Shown: positions 35,531-42,336 of the stretch, one piece after another
How positions within the stretch are numbered: the first letter of the stretch is position 1
How the letters are laid out: every line of letters starts with the position of its first letter
Assembly (NCBI GenBank): GCA_900472295.1
Contig: UCIA01000023.1
Coordinates: 149,399 to 213,398, forward strand
Direction: 5' to 3'
Length of the DNA stretch: 64,000 bases
From: Hyphomicrobiales bacterium
GTDB lineage: Bacteria > Pseudomonadota > Alphaproteobacteria > Rhizobiales > Rhizobiaceae
Translations under genes and position numbers: made by a program
The notes under the pieces: generated by a model
Databases searched by the model: none
What the model was told of the DNA's origin: nothing
Seen by the model: the letters and a program-made list of their open reading frames with translations, nothing else

Positions 35531-35562
35531 ACAGAAAGGGCGCCCAAGGGCGCCCTTTCTGT
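35531..35562 (+). terminator. Strong hairpin terminator after the groEL-tail remnant
   Basis: A perfect 15-base inverted repeat, ACAGAAAGGGCGCCC / GGGCGCCCTTTCTGT, with a two-base centre. T-rich flank on the plus strand (TTTCTG) is modest. It separates the DUF805 gene from the convergent VOC gene and may act in both directions. Confidence 0.75.
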
Positions 35563-35581
35563 TTCTGGTCGGCAGAGTGCC

Positions 35582-36040
35582 TCAGACGACCTCAGCGAGT
35601 TCGATCAGATTGCCGAAGGGGTCGGCGAAGAAGGCCAGCTTGCGGCTGATATCGTCGAGCTTGAACGGCTCGGTGACGATGGCGACGCCGCGCTTGCGCA
35701 GTTCGGCCACGGTCGCTTCGATGTCGTCGACGTTGATGCAGAAGTGATGATAGCCGGCATAGCGCAGGCTATCGCCAAGATCCTTGTAGGCCGGCGCATC
35801 GATCGGCAGCGGATCGCCGCCGCCCAGCAGTTCGATCATGAAATGATCGTCATTGGCCGGAGCGAGATAGGCGAGTTGCTCATCGGCGAACGGCCATTCG
35901 TGAACCACGCGGAAGTCGAGCTTGTCGACATACCAGCTCTTGGCAACCTCATAGTCGGCGACGCGCAGCGCCACGTGATGACCGCGCATATTGGCAAAAA
36001 CCGAGGCTGTGTTTTTCGCAGGGATCGGGAAGTCAGTCAT
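35582..36040 (-). CDS. VOC (glyoxalase/dioxygenase-like) family protein
   Basis: About 152 aa from ATG 36040 behind AAAGGAGAG. Two-part VOC fold: MRGHHVALRVADYEVAKSWYV with a metal-ligand His, HEWPF, GYHHFCINVDDIEATVAELRKRG and FFADPFGNLIELAEV with the terminal Glu ligand. The substrate is unknown. It is divergent from a LysR regulator 123 bases away, its probable controller. Confidence 0.88.
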   Translation of the reverse strand: MTDFPIPAKNTASVFANMRGHHVALRVADYEVAKSWYVDKLDFRVVHEWPFADEQLAYLAPANDDHFMIELLGGGDPLPIDAPAYKDLGDSLRYAGYHHFCINVDDIEATVAELRKRGVAIVTEPFKLDDISRKLAFFADPFGNLIELAEVV

Positions 36041-36163
36041 TTCATCTCTCCTTTGGATCGTGGGCCGCTCGATGGTTCTTGCGGCGACGCGGAGAAGATG
36101 GCGCAAATCGATTGCCCCTATTAGAGTGGCAATTCTCGTGACACTCCTGAGCAGAAATCATCA

Positions 36164-37048
36164 ATGCGCGCAACCGACCTCTCTGAACTTGCCGCCTTCG
36201 ATGCGGTGGCGCGGCACAGCAGTTTTCGCCGCGCGGCAGAAGAGCGTGGCGTGACCGCGTCGGCGCTCAGTCATGCCGTGAGCAATCTGGAGGAACGCGT
36301 TGGGCTGCGCCTGCTCAACCGCACGACGCGCAGCGTGTCGCTGACCGATGCGGGGGCAATGTTGCAGGCCCGGCTCGCGCCGGCCTTCGGCAACATCGGC
36401 GCGGCACTCGATGCTCTCAACCAATTCCGCGACACGCCATTTGGCAAAGTGCGCATCAACGTCCCAAACTCGATCGCGCCTTTCGTGTTGGGGCACATTA
36501 TCGGCCCGCTCATCACGAATAACCCCAACCTCGAAGTCGAAATCGTGGCGACCGACAGGCTGGTCGATATCGTCGAGGAAGGTTTTGACGCCGGGATCCG
36601 GCTTGGCGAAAGCCTAAGGGACGGCATGATCGCCGTGAAGATCAAACCGCGTATGCGCTTTGCGGTCGTCGGCTCGCCGGACTATTTCCGCAACCACGAA
36701 ATCCCAATGACGCCACGGGACCTCGGCGGCCATGTCTGCGTGCAGAACATGTATCCAAACGGCATGCGCTACCCCTGGGAATTCGAACTGGAGGGCGAGG
36801 CCATCGCCTTCCATCCGAGCGGCCCGATTGCGCTCGACGACCACGAGTTGATGGTGCACGCCGCACTATCGGGCGTCGCGCTGGCCTATGTCTGGGAGAA
36901 CCGCGCCCAGCGCGACATTCTCGACGGCAGGCTGGTGCGCTGCCTGGACGAATGGTGTCCACCTGAAGATTGGTTCCATATCTACTATCCCAGCCGCCGC
37001 AACATGTCGGCGGGGCTGCGTGCGGTTGTCGATGCGATGAAAGCATAA
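36164..37048 (+). CDS. LysR-family transcriptional regulator
   Basis: 294 aa. N-terminal winged helix-turn-helix: LSELAAFDAVARHSSFRRAAEERGVTASALSHAVSNLEERVGLRLLNRTTRSVSLTDAG in the usual order over residues 5-63, then a two-lobed effector domain (VRINVPNSIAPFVLG, DRLVDIVEEGFDAGIRLGE). This resembles the CrgA/DmlR branch, which usually regulates a divergent gene, here the VOC protein. No strong ribosome-binding site precedes the ATG. Confidence 0.9.
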   Translation: MRATDLSELAAFDAVARHSSFRRAAEERGVTASALSHAVSNLEERVGLRLLNRTTRSVSLTDAGAMLQARLAPAFGNIGAALDALNQFRDTPFGKVRINVPNSIAPFVLGHIIGPLITNNPNLEVEIVATDRLVDIVEEGFDAGIRLGESLRDGMIAVKIKPRMRFAVVGSPDYFRNHEIPMTPRDLGGHVCVQNMYPNGMRYPWEFELEGEAIAFHPSGPIALDDHELMVHAALSGVALAYVWENRAQRDILDGRLVRCLDEWCPPEDWFHIYYPSRRNMSAGLRAVVDAMKA

Positions 37049-37164
37049 AGGCCAAGCTTCGACGCTGCTCAGGCTCGGACGGCGACATCGACATGGTGGA
37101 ATAGCTGAACGGATCCCTACAAGAAGATGATCGGGCGTTCCACCCTCGACCTCGTTTGTCGTCC

Positions 37165-37283
37165 CTACCTGTCGGCCAGCGCGAGCTTGGCGCCGAGCAT
37201 GACGAAGGCGCCGGCGAAGGTGCGACGCATCCAGGTCAGCACCGTCGGCCGCGACACGACATGGCTGCGGATCGAAACAGCGA
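37165..37283 (-). pseudogene. Truncated 3' end of a LysE-family gene
   Basis: Reads SIRSHVVSRPTVLTW, MRRTFAGAFVMLGAKLAL, DR then stop. This matches the last ~38 codons of the intact LysE gene at 38917-39528 with only a few base differences over about 100 bases (37178-37277 against 38931-39030). There is no start or upstream LysE sequence: the frame upstream becomes the TetR gene. It is a duplication or deletion scar. Confidence 0.85.
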
Positions 37284-37289
37284 CGACCG

Positions 37290-37898
37290 TCAGATAGCGA
37301 CGTCGGCGTGCTGCGCAACCTTGCCTGCAAGCACCGCCTGCTCGATCAACGCAACGACCTCGTCGGCCACCATCAGCACCGGGCCACGGTCGCGGGTGGC
37401 CCGCGCAATCACCATCAGCCCTTCCAGCGAGGATTCGACCAGCAGCGCCAGGGCATGGGCGCGGCGCTCTGGCACCCCTGCCCTGACAAAGGCCTGTTGC
37501 AGCAAGCCGATCCATTGCTCGAAAGCCGACCGGCAGAGTTCCGCCAGTTCCGGCACGTCGGCGGGCGAATCCAGCACGACGGGCGCGATCGGGCAGCCCA
37601 GCGAAAAATCATTGTCCTCGAGCATGCGCCCGACCGACTGGTAGATGTGGTGGGCGGCCACCGCCGGGTCGCTCTCGGCGGCCAGCGCCTCGCCCAGCCT
37701 TTTCGTCACGTCGGCGACGCTGTCGCGCGTCACCTCGATGACGAGCTGGTCCTTGCCGCCGGGAAAATGGAAGTAGAGCGAGCCGCGCGGGGCGCCGCTG
37801 GCACCCAGAATGTCGTTGAGCGACGTGCCGTGATAGCCGCGCTGCCTGAGCAGCAGCGCCGTCGTCTCGAGTATGCGGGTGCGGGTGTCGTTTGCCAT
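37290..37898 (-). CDS. TetR/AcrR-family regulator (YxaF/LmrA-like)
   Basis: About 202 aa from ATG 37898 with AGAGGTG upstream. N-terminal helix-turn-helix: TRTRILETTALLLRQRG, GTSLNDILGASGAPRGSLYFHFPGGKDQL, which is typical of the YxaF/LmrA/QacR group, then a C-terminal domain with GCPIAPVVLDS. Directly repeated CGGTCTATATA elements precede it. It is divergent from the OsmC and NTF2-like genes, its likely targets. Its stop codon lies at the edge of the LysE remnant. Confidence 0.9.
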   Translation of the reverse strand: MANDTRTRILETTALLLRQRGYHGTSLNDILGASGAPRGSLYFHFPGGKDQLVIEVTRDSVADVTKRLGEALAAESDPAVAAHHIYQSVGRMLEDNDFSLGCPIAPVVLDSPADVPELAELCRSAFEQWIGLLQQAFVRAGVPERRAHALALLVESSLEGLMVIARATRDRGPVLMVADEVVALIEQAVLAGKVAQHADVAI

Positions 37899-37947
37899 GT
37901 CACCTCTGTCAGCAGTGGCCATTATAGGGTTTGCCAAGAATATGACA

Positions 37948-37981
37948 ACCGGTCTATATATTATGTAGATCGGTCTATATA
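37948..37981. promoter_or_regulatory. Repeated TetR-type operator between TetR and OsmC genes
   Basis: Two direct copies of CGGTCTATATA start at 37950 and 37971, 21 bases (two helical turns) apart, in the divergent promoter region. The intervening TATTATGTAGAT gives partial dyad symmetry with them. A TetR dimer pair is the probable ligand. Confidence 0.6.
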
Positions 37982-38056
37982 CTCAGAGCCCAATCATACG
38001 ACAGCGCCTGACCCGTTTGTCCGCCATCATTTTCAACCCGAACCAGGAGAACGATC

Positions 38057-38518
38057 ATGACAGTCCGTGAAGCTTCCGCAGAATGGCAAGGCACGTTGAA
38101 GGAGGGTTCCGGCCGCTTGCGGCTTGGCAGCGGCGTCTTCGAAGGCGACTATTCCTTTCCGTCGCGGTTCGAGAACGGTCCGGGCACGAATCCGGAAGAG
38201 CTGATCGGGGCAGCCCATGCCGGCTGCTTCTCGATGGCGCTGACCTTCACCCTCGGTCAGGACGGCCATGTTCCCCGGAGCATTCGCACCACCGCCAAGG
38301 TGCATCTCGGCGCGACCGCCGCCGGGCCGACGATCACCCGCATCGAGCTCGAAACCGAGGCGGAGGTCGCGGATCTCGCCGAAGACGAGTTCGAACGCCT
38401 GGCGCAATCGGCCAAGGCGAGTTGCCTCGTCTCGCGCGCCTTGGCCAGCGTGGCTCAAATCACCCTCAAGGCCGTGCTGGTCAAGCCGTCAAAGGTCAAT
38501 GAAACCAGGAGAATATGA
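38057..38518 (+). CDS. OsmC/Ohr-family peroxiredoxin
   Basis: 153 aa from ATG 38057 behind CCAGGAGAA. OsmC signatures: GTNPEELIGAAHAGCFSMAL with the first catalytic Cys, and ASCLVSRALASV with the second Cys about 60 residues later. These proteins reduce organic hydroperoxides with lipoyl or similar thiols. It is divergent from a TetR regulator and overlaps the next gene, suggesting an induced detoxification unit. Confidence 0.92.
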   Translation: MTVREASAEWQGTLKEGSGRLRLGSGVFEGDYSFPSRFENGPGTNPEELIGAAHAGCFSMALTFTLGQDGHVPRSIRTTAKVHLGATAAGPTITRIELETEAEVADLAEDEFERLAQSAKASCLVSRALASVAQITLKAVLVKPSKVNETRRI

Positions 38519-38904
38519 TGAAACAGGAGATTATCATGGACGCAGCCGCGAACGATTTGTCCCGGCAGACGGCCGAGATCATGCGTCGCTTCAACGATGT
38601 GTTCCAGCTGCACGATCCGTCTGCGCTCGCCGAATTGGTGGCGCAGGATTGCGTCATCGAAAACACCGTGCCGGCGCCGGAAGGCGCCCGCCATGTCGGC
38701 AAAGAGGCATGCGTCGCCCTTTGGTCGGCGATCGCCACCCAGCCCGGCACACGCTTCGACCTAGAGGAGACATTCGTCGCCGGCAAACGGGCGACGATCC
38801 GCTGGCGCTATTTCATGGCCGACGGCAACTCCATCCGCGGCGTCAACCTGATGCGCGTCGCGGATGGGCTGATCGTCGAGGCGATGGGCTACGTCAAGGG
38901 ATAG
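38515..38904 (+). CDS. NTF2/SnoaL-like small protein
   Basis: Up to 129 aa. A single NTF2-like fold: RRFNDVFQLHDPSALAELV, ARHVGKEACVALW, RWRYFMADGNSIRGVNLMRVADGLIVEAMGYVKG, the usual steroid-isomerase/SnoaL pattern. Three possible starts are stacked: ATG at 38515 and 38518 behind one AGGAG, overlapping the osmC stop, and ATG at 38536 behind a second AGGAG. The last gives the more usual length. Role unknown; co-transcribed with osmC. Confidence 0.8.
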   Translation: MMKQEIIMDAAANDLSRQTAEIMRRFNDVFQLHDPSALAELVAQDCVIENTVPAPEGARHVGKEACVALWSAIATQPGTRFDLEETFVAGKRATIRWRYFMADGNSIRGVNLMRVADGLIVEAMGYVKG

Positions 38905-38916
38905 CGCCAACAGGCG

Positions 38917-39528
38917 CTACCGCTCCGTCAGCGCCAGCTTGGCGCCGAGCATGACGAAGGCGCCGGCGAAGGTGCGACGCATCCAGGTCAGCACCTTCGG
39001 CCGCGACACGACATGGCTGCGGATCGAGGCGGCGAAGATGCCGTAAGCGACAAAGACCACGAAGGTCAGCAGCATGAAAACGCTGCTCAGTTCCAGCATC
39101 TTGGCGAACGCGTTCGGTTCGGTGGTGCTGACGAATTGCGGCAGGAAGGCAAAGAAGAAGATCGACAGTTTCGGATTGAGAATGTTGATCAGGATGCCGG
39201 AGGTGATCACCTTGGCTGCCGAACGCGGTGCGACGTTCTCATCCACGCTCAAGCCGCCTTTCTCCCTCAGCGTGTTCCAGGCCATGTAGAGGAGGTATGC
39301 GACGCCGAGATACTTTATGGTCTCGAAGGCGACCGCACTGGTGTGCAGCAGCGCCGCCAGGCCGGTGATGGCAGCGGCCATATGCGGGATGATGCCGAGC
39401 GTGCAGCCGAAAGCGGCAATGATCGAAGCGCGCGCGCCACGCGAAAGCCCCGCGCTCAGCGTATAGAGAACGCCGGTGCCGGGCGATGCCACGACGATCA
39501 GCGACGTCAACAAAAATTCGATGCTCAT
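38917..39528 (-). CDS. LysE-family exporter
   Basis: About 203 aa from ATG 39528 behind GGAGGATCC. Six hydrophobic helices with ASPGTGVLYTLSAGLSRG near the N-terminus and ILINILNPKLSIFFFAFLPQFV in the middle, both LysE/RhtB hallmarks. The C-terminus (SHVVSRPKVLTWMRR, AFVMLGAKLAL) is duplicated as a fragment at 37165-37283. Amino acid or similar efflux; substrate unknown. Converges on the NTF2-like gene 12 bases away. Confidence 0.9.
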   Translation of the reverse strand: MSIEFLLTSLIVVASPGTGVLYTLSAGLSRGARASIIAAFGCTLGIIPHMAAAITGLAALLHTSAVAFETIKYLGVAYLLYMAWNTLREKGGLSVDENVAPRSAAKVITSGILINILNPKLSIFFFAFLPQFVSTTEPNAFAKMLELSSVFMLLTFVVFVAYGIFAASIRSHVVSRPKVLTWMRRTFAGAFVMLGAKLALTER

Positions 39529-39598
39529 GGATCCTCCAACACCCTGCCCCGCGTGGAAGCTATCGGGTGGCGCGAGGTGAGGCAAGCCAGGCGATCGG

Positions 39599-39979
39599 CT
39601 AGATCGTCGGCATCCCGTGCGCCTTGCGCGCCATCAGGCAGTCGTCGCCGCCAGGCATGCAGGCGTGGCAGACGTCGGGGCGAATCTCGTAAATGCCGCA
39701 GGCCGTGTGCTTGCCGATCTCGCCCGTGAGCGCCGAACAGCGCACGCCCTCGCAGCGCATGCCGGACAGGTCGGCCGCTACGAATTTTTCCGGAATACGG
39801 TCGAGCTGCGCGTCGTCCTCGGTCGAGAAGCGCGGCCATTCGGCTGAATAGGAACAGCAGGCGCCGCAGCTCTGGCAGTCGAAAACCGGCTGGTCGTCCT
39901 GTTTTGACGACCGGATGTCCCTGGCGGCCAGAGCGACCAGCCCAGGTGCTGCGAGATTGCGGTCGGCCGGGTGCGGCAA
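39599..39979 (-). CDS. YkgJ-type cysteine-cluster protein
   Basis: Up to 126 aa from a TTG at 39979, two bases after the previous gene; no ATG is available upstream of the conserved region, so the start is uncertain. The signature is FDCQSCGACCSY (CxxCxxCC) near residue 33, with further Cys at MRCEGVRCSAL, TACGIYEIRPDVCHACMPGGDDC. Such proteins are thought to bind zinc or an Fe-S cluster. It is the last of four closely packed genes (39599-40776). Confidence 0.75.
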   Translation of the reverse strand: MPHPADRNLAAPGLVALAARDIRSSKQDDQPVFDCQSCGACCSYSAEWPRFSTEDDAQLDRIPEKFVAADLSGMRCEGVRCSALTGEIGKHTACGIYEIRPDVCHACMPGGDDCLMARKAHGMPTI

Positions 39980-39981
39980 GG

Positions 39982-40143
39982 CTATTTCTTCTTGCCAGCC
40001 TTGCCCTTGGGCGTGGCGGCCGGCGCCTCGAACAGATCGGTCGCCGACGGTTCAGCGGCCTTCGACGTCGGCGCGGGCTTGGCCGGCTTTGCAGCGGCAG
40101 AAAGCGCTGCCGGCTGATCCTTGGTGGAAAATTTTATGGCCAT
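39982..40143 (-). CDS. Lys/Ala/Pro-rich small protein, unknown
   Basis: 53 aa: MAIKFSTKDQPAALSA start, an AKPAKPAPTSKAAEP middle and a basic end GKAGKKK. It is low in complexity, positively charged and probably disordered, reminiscent of small nucleic-acid-binding tails, with no recognised family. Real by position: its ATG is one base after the stop of the previous gene and its own stop is two bases before the next start. Confidence 0.65.
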   Translation of the reverse strand: MAIKFSTKDQPAALSAAAKPAKPAPTSKAAEPSATDLFEAPAATPKGKAGKKK

Positions 40144-40144
40144 G

Positions 40145-40552
40145 TCAGTCCTCGTCGGAAAAACGCGATGATGGGGCGCGCGGATTGCGCAAGCGGCCGA
40201 TCAGCGCCGAGACCGCCGTGATGTTCATTTCCTCGGGCGACCAGTTCCTGGCCTCGGCAATGTGATGCGCCGCCAGCTCGCGATGCGTGCTGCCGCTATA
40301 AGCGGCATCCTGGTAGGTCACCCGCTCCTGGGTCTTTTTATCCTCGCGGATATATTCGACCAGGTAGTTCGGAGCTTCGGCGCGGCCGCGCACGCCGACG
40401 CGCACCTGCGCATCGCCATGGGCACGCTTGCAGCGTTCGAGCTTTTCCAGCACGCGGCGGACATATTCGACCGGCTTGTCCAGGCCTGGGACCATGGACG
40501 CAATAGTCGCATCGGCATCGATCGGCGTTGGCGGTACGCGTTTGGTGGCCAT
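40145..40552 (-). CDS. Conserved-looking hypothetical protein, operon member
   Basis: 135 aa, soluble, charged. It starts MATKRVPPTPIDADATIASM, has a helical stretch (EYVRRVLEKLERCKR) and a mixed part RVGVRGRAEAPNYLVEYIREDKKTQERVTYQDAAY cut by loops, then HRELAAHHIAEARNWSPEEMN. No catalytic motif is recognised. Its start shares a base with the stop of the upstream gene (TGATG). Codon use is like its neighbours, so it is a normal resident gene. Confidence 0.7.
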   Translation of the reverse strand: MATKRVPPTPIDADATIASMVPGLDKPVEYVRRVLEKLERCKRAHGDAQVRVGVRGRAEAPNYLVEYIREDKKTQERVTYQDAAYSGSTHRELAAHHIAEARNWSPEEMNITAVSALIGRLRNPRAPSSRFSDED

Positions 40553-40776
40553 CAGCGTTTGCCTGCCCGCTTCGGCATCGCCGCAAGAGCGGCGGCAGCC
40601 GCCACCTCGTCGGCTTCCTTTTCCTTGCGCAGTTCGCGCAGCCGCGCGGTCTTGGCTTCGCGCGCCTCGCTGACGGCATCACGCTCGGACAGGATGCGGT
40701 TGAGTGACATCGACTGGGTCTGCGTCTTGCTGAACAGCGACGCTGCCTGGTCGGCGGTCTTCGATTGAGTGGTCAA
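40552..40776 (-). CDS. Small coiled-coil-like protein, first gene of the four-gene operon
   Basis: About 74 aa from a TTG at 40776 that follows AGGAG six bases upstream; the open frame extends 22 codons further without a good site. The sequence is Gln/Ser/Thr-rich at the front (TTQSKTADQAASLFSKTQTQ) and strongly helical and charged after (RILSERDAVSEAREAKTARLRELRKEKEADE), consistent with a coiled coil. No family recognised. Confidence 0.6.
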   Translation of the reverse strand: MTTQSKTADQAASLFSKTQTQSMSLNRILSERDAVSEAREAKTARLRELRKEKEADEVAAAAALAAMPKRAGKR

Positions 40777-40935
40777 AACATTCTCCTGTCGGGAGCCTGA
40801 TGCCGATAGACCGGTCTGGGTTGCGACCAAAGCATACGGCATCGGGGCAATATGGGCGGTTCAGATTGCTGGAGCGTCCCTTAGCACGTTCCGGCCGGCG
40901 TGCAGCGCACTTTTAGCGGCATGACACGCAAAATG

Positions 40936-40961
40936 AAAAAGGCCAGGCACCGCCTGACCTT
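40936..40961 (-). terminator. Terminator downstream of the cold-shock gene
   Basis: On the minus strand AAGGTCAGGC-GGT-GCCTGGCCTT, a ten-base stem with one G-T wobble, running into TTTTTCATTTTG. It ends the leftward cspA transcript about 150 bases past the stop codon. Confidence 0.7.
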
Positions 40962-41109
40962 CCATGGAAGCGCCGCGCATCCAATTGGATGCGCAAGGCA
41001 CTCCTCTTACGCGCAGGCGTGGAAACCTGAGGTCTCCACCACCACGCGCCAGAATTCGCCATTCACCAGTGCCAGTACATCCGTGGTCACCGGAAGGCCG
41101 AATTCCTGA

Positions 41110-41319
41110 TCAGGCCGCCTTCAACTGGTCGGCGGACATCTTGCCCGACTTGTTGTCGCGGGTCATCTCGTAGCCGAGCTTCTGACCCTCGACGATGTCG
41201 CGCATGCCGGCGCGCTCTACGGCCGAGATGTGGACAAAAACGTCGGCGGAGCCGTCGTCAGGCTGAATAAAACCAAAACCTTTGGTGGCGTTGAACCATT
41301 TCACTGTGCCGGTGGCCAT
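41110..41319 (-). CDS. cspA: Cold-shock protein CspA
   Basis: 69 aa from ATG 41319: TGTVKWFNATKGFGFIQPDDGS carries RNP1 (KGFGFI) and DVFVHISAVER RNP2 (VFVHI). Full-length single cold-shock domain binding single-stranded nucleic acid. An upstream extension in the same frame to 41418 is leader sequence. The leader (41320 to about 41480) is long and AT-rich, as common for cold-shock mRNAs. Confidence 0.95.
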   Translation of the reverse strand: MATGTVKWFNATKGFGFIQPDDGSADVFVHISAVERAGMRDIVEGQKLGYEMTRDNKSGKMSADQLKAA

Positions 41320-41709
41320 GAAGAACCCTTTCCCTGGCAAATATTCGTTAATCGCTGTGCGACTGCACAACGATTTTTGTCTCGATTTTTGATGGGGAAG
41401 TTCGTCAAAGGCGCGCATGCGTGCGCGGATAACAAAAGTCGGTCAAACAAATATCGACATGTTTCTTCTAGACTTCTTTTGAGGCCGAGTCAATTTCTGG
41501 TTTTCCCGCGGCATGAATTCAACCTGGGGCTGCCGAGCGTGCCAGCCTCAACTGGCGACTCGAAAAAATGCATCATGTCCCGGAACCAATCCGAAGCCGG
41601 CGCATTTTTATCATGTCAGCAATTTCAGAGAGCAATCTCAGAAGTGCCGACAAAAGGACGCCTCCCGCACAATAAACGGTGCGAGCGGCGTTCTTGTTTG
41701 GGCCGGGTG
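41320..41709. other. Intergenic region upstream of cspA and downstream of the PmtA-like gene
   Basis: 390 bases without a supported gene. The left half is AT-rich and should contain the cspA promoter and untranslated leader (GTTTCTTCTAGACTTC and CAAACAAATATCGACATG). The right end holds the terminator of the leftward methyltransferase gene. Confidence 0.6.
41658..41691 (-). terminator. Terminator of the PmtA-like gene
   Basis: On the minus strand a 13-base imperfect stem (ACGCCGCTCGCAC / GTGCGGGAGGCGT, one mismatch and one wobble) with an eight-base loop, followed by CCTTTTGTC. About 20 bases after the gene's stop codon. Confidence 0.65.
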
Positions 41710-42336
41710 CTAGGCCCTCTCACGAGCCATCGTGATGCCGGGCGGACGGGCGGGCTTCACTTCCCTCGCTACCGGCCTGCGGGCGATGCGATAAACTGCG
41801 GCCGGCGGAATGTTCCTCAACGTACGCCCCATACGCGTCGCTTCGAGGCCGAGCCCCTCCAGCAGCCCGCCCGGGACCGGACAGCGCGGCCCGTAGGTGA
41901 ACTGGTAGAAGCTGCCATCCTCACGCAGATGCGCGAACGATCCGGCAAGGATCGCCGCCACAGTGCTGGCCGGCATGGACAGCAGCGGCAGGCCGCTGAC
42001 CACCGCGCCGGCCTGCGCCGAGCGCGAGCCGATCGCGCCGCCAATTTCGGCCGCATCGATGCACAGCAGACGCGCTCGCGGGAAGCGCGGGCCAAGCATG
42101 GCAGCAAACTCGGCCCCCTTCTCGACCAGAATCAGCTTCTCCTCGCTGATGCCTTGCCGGATCAGGGCCTGGGTGAAGACGCCTGTCCCCGGCCCGAGCT
42201 CGATCACCGACCCTGTCGCGGCGCTGATCTCGGAAACCATCAGCCTTGCCAGTGCAGCACTTGACGGCGTGATCGAGGCGACACGCAGCGGATCGAACAT
42301 CCAGGCGCGGAAGAAACGAAGGATGTCAGACGGCAT
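41710..42336 (-). CDS. pmtA: SAM-dependent methyltransferase, PmtA-like phospholipid N-methyltransferase
   Basis: 208 aa. N-terminus ILRFFRAWMFDPLRVASITPSS, SAM site VIELGPGTGVFTQALI, then LVEKGAEFAAML (acidic residue), DAAEIGG, VSGLPLLSMPA and FYQFTYGPRCPVP. The SGLPLL and FTYGP segments are typical of rhizobial PmtA, which methylates phosphatidylethanolamine toward phosphatidylcholine. A related rRNA-adenine-dimethyltransferase-like role is less likely. The SDR gene upstream overlaps it by 11 bases. Confidence 0.75.
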   Translation of the reverse strand: MPSDILRFFRAWMFDPLRVASITPSSAALARLMVSEISAATGSVIELGPGTGVFTQALIRQGISEEKLILVEKGAEFAAMLGPRFPRARLLCIDAAEIGGAIGSRSAQAGAVVSGLPLLSMPASTVAAILAGSFAHLREDGSFYQFTYGPRCPVPGGLLEGLGLEATRMGRTLRNIPPAAVYRIARRPVAREVKPARPPGITMARERA

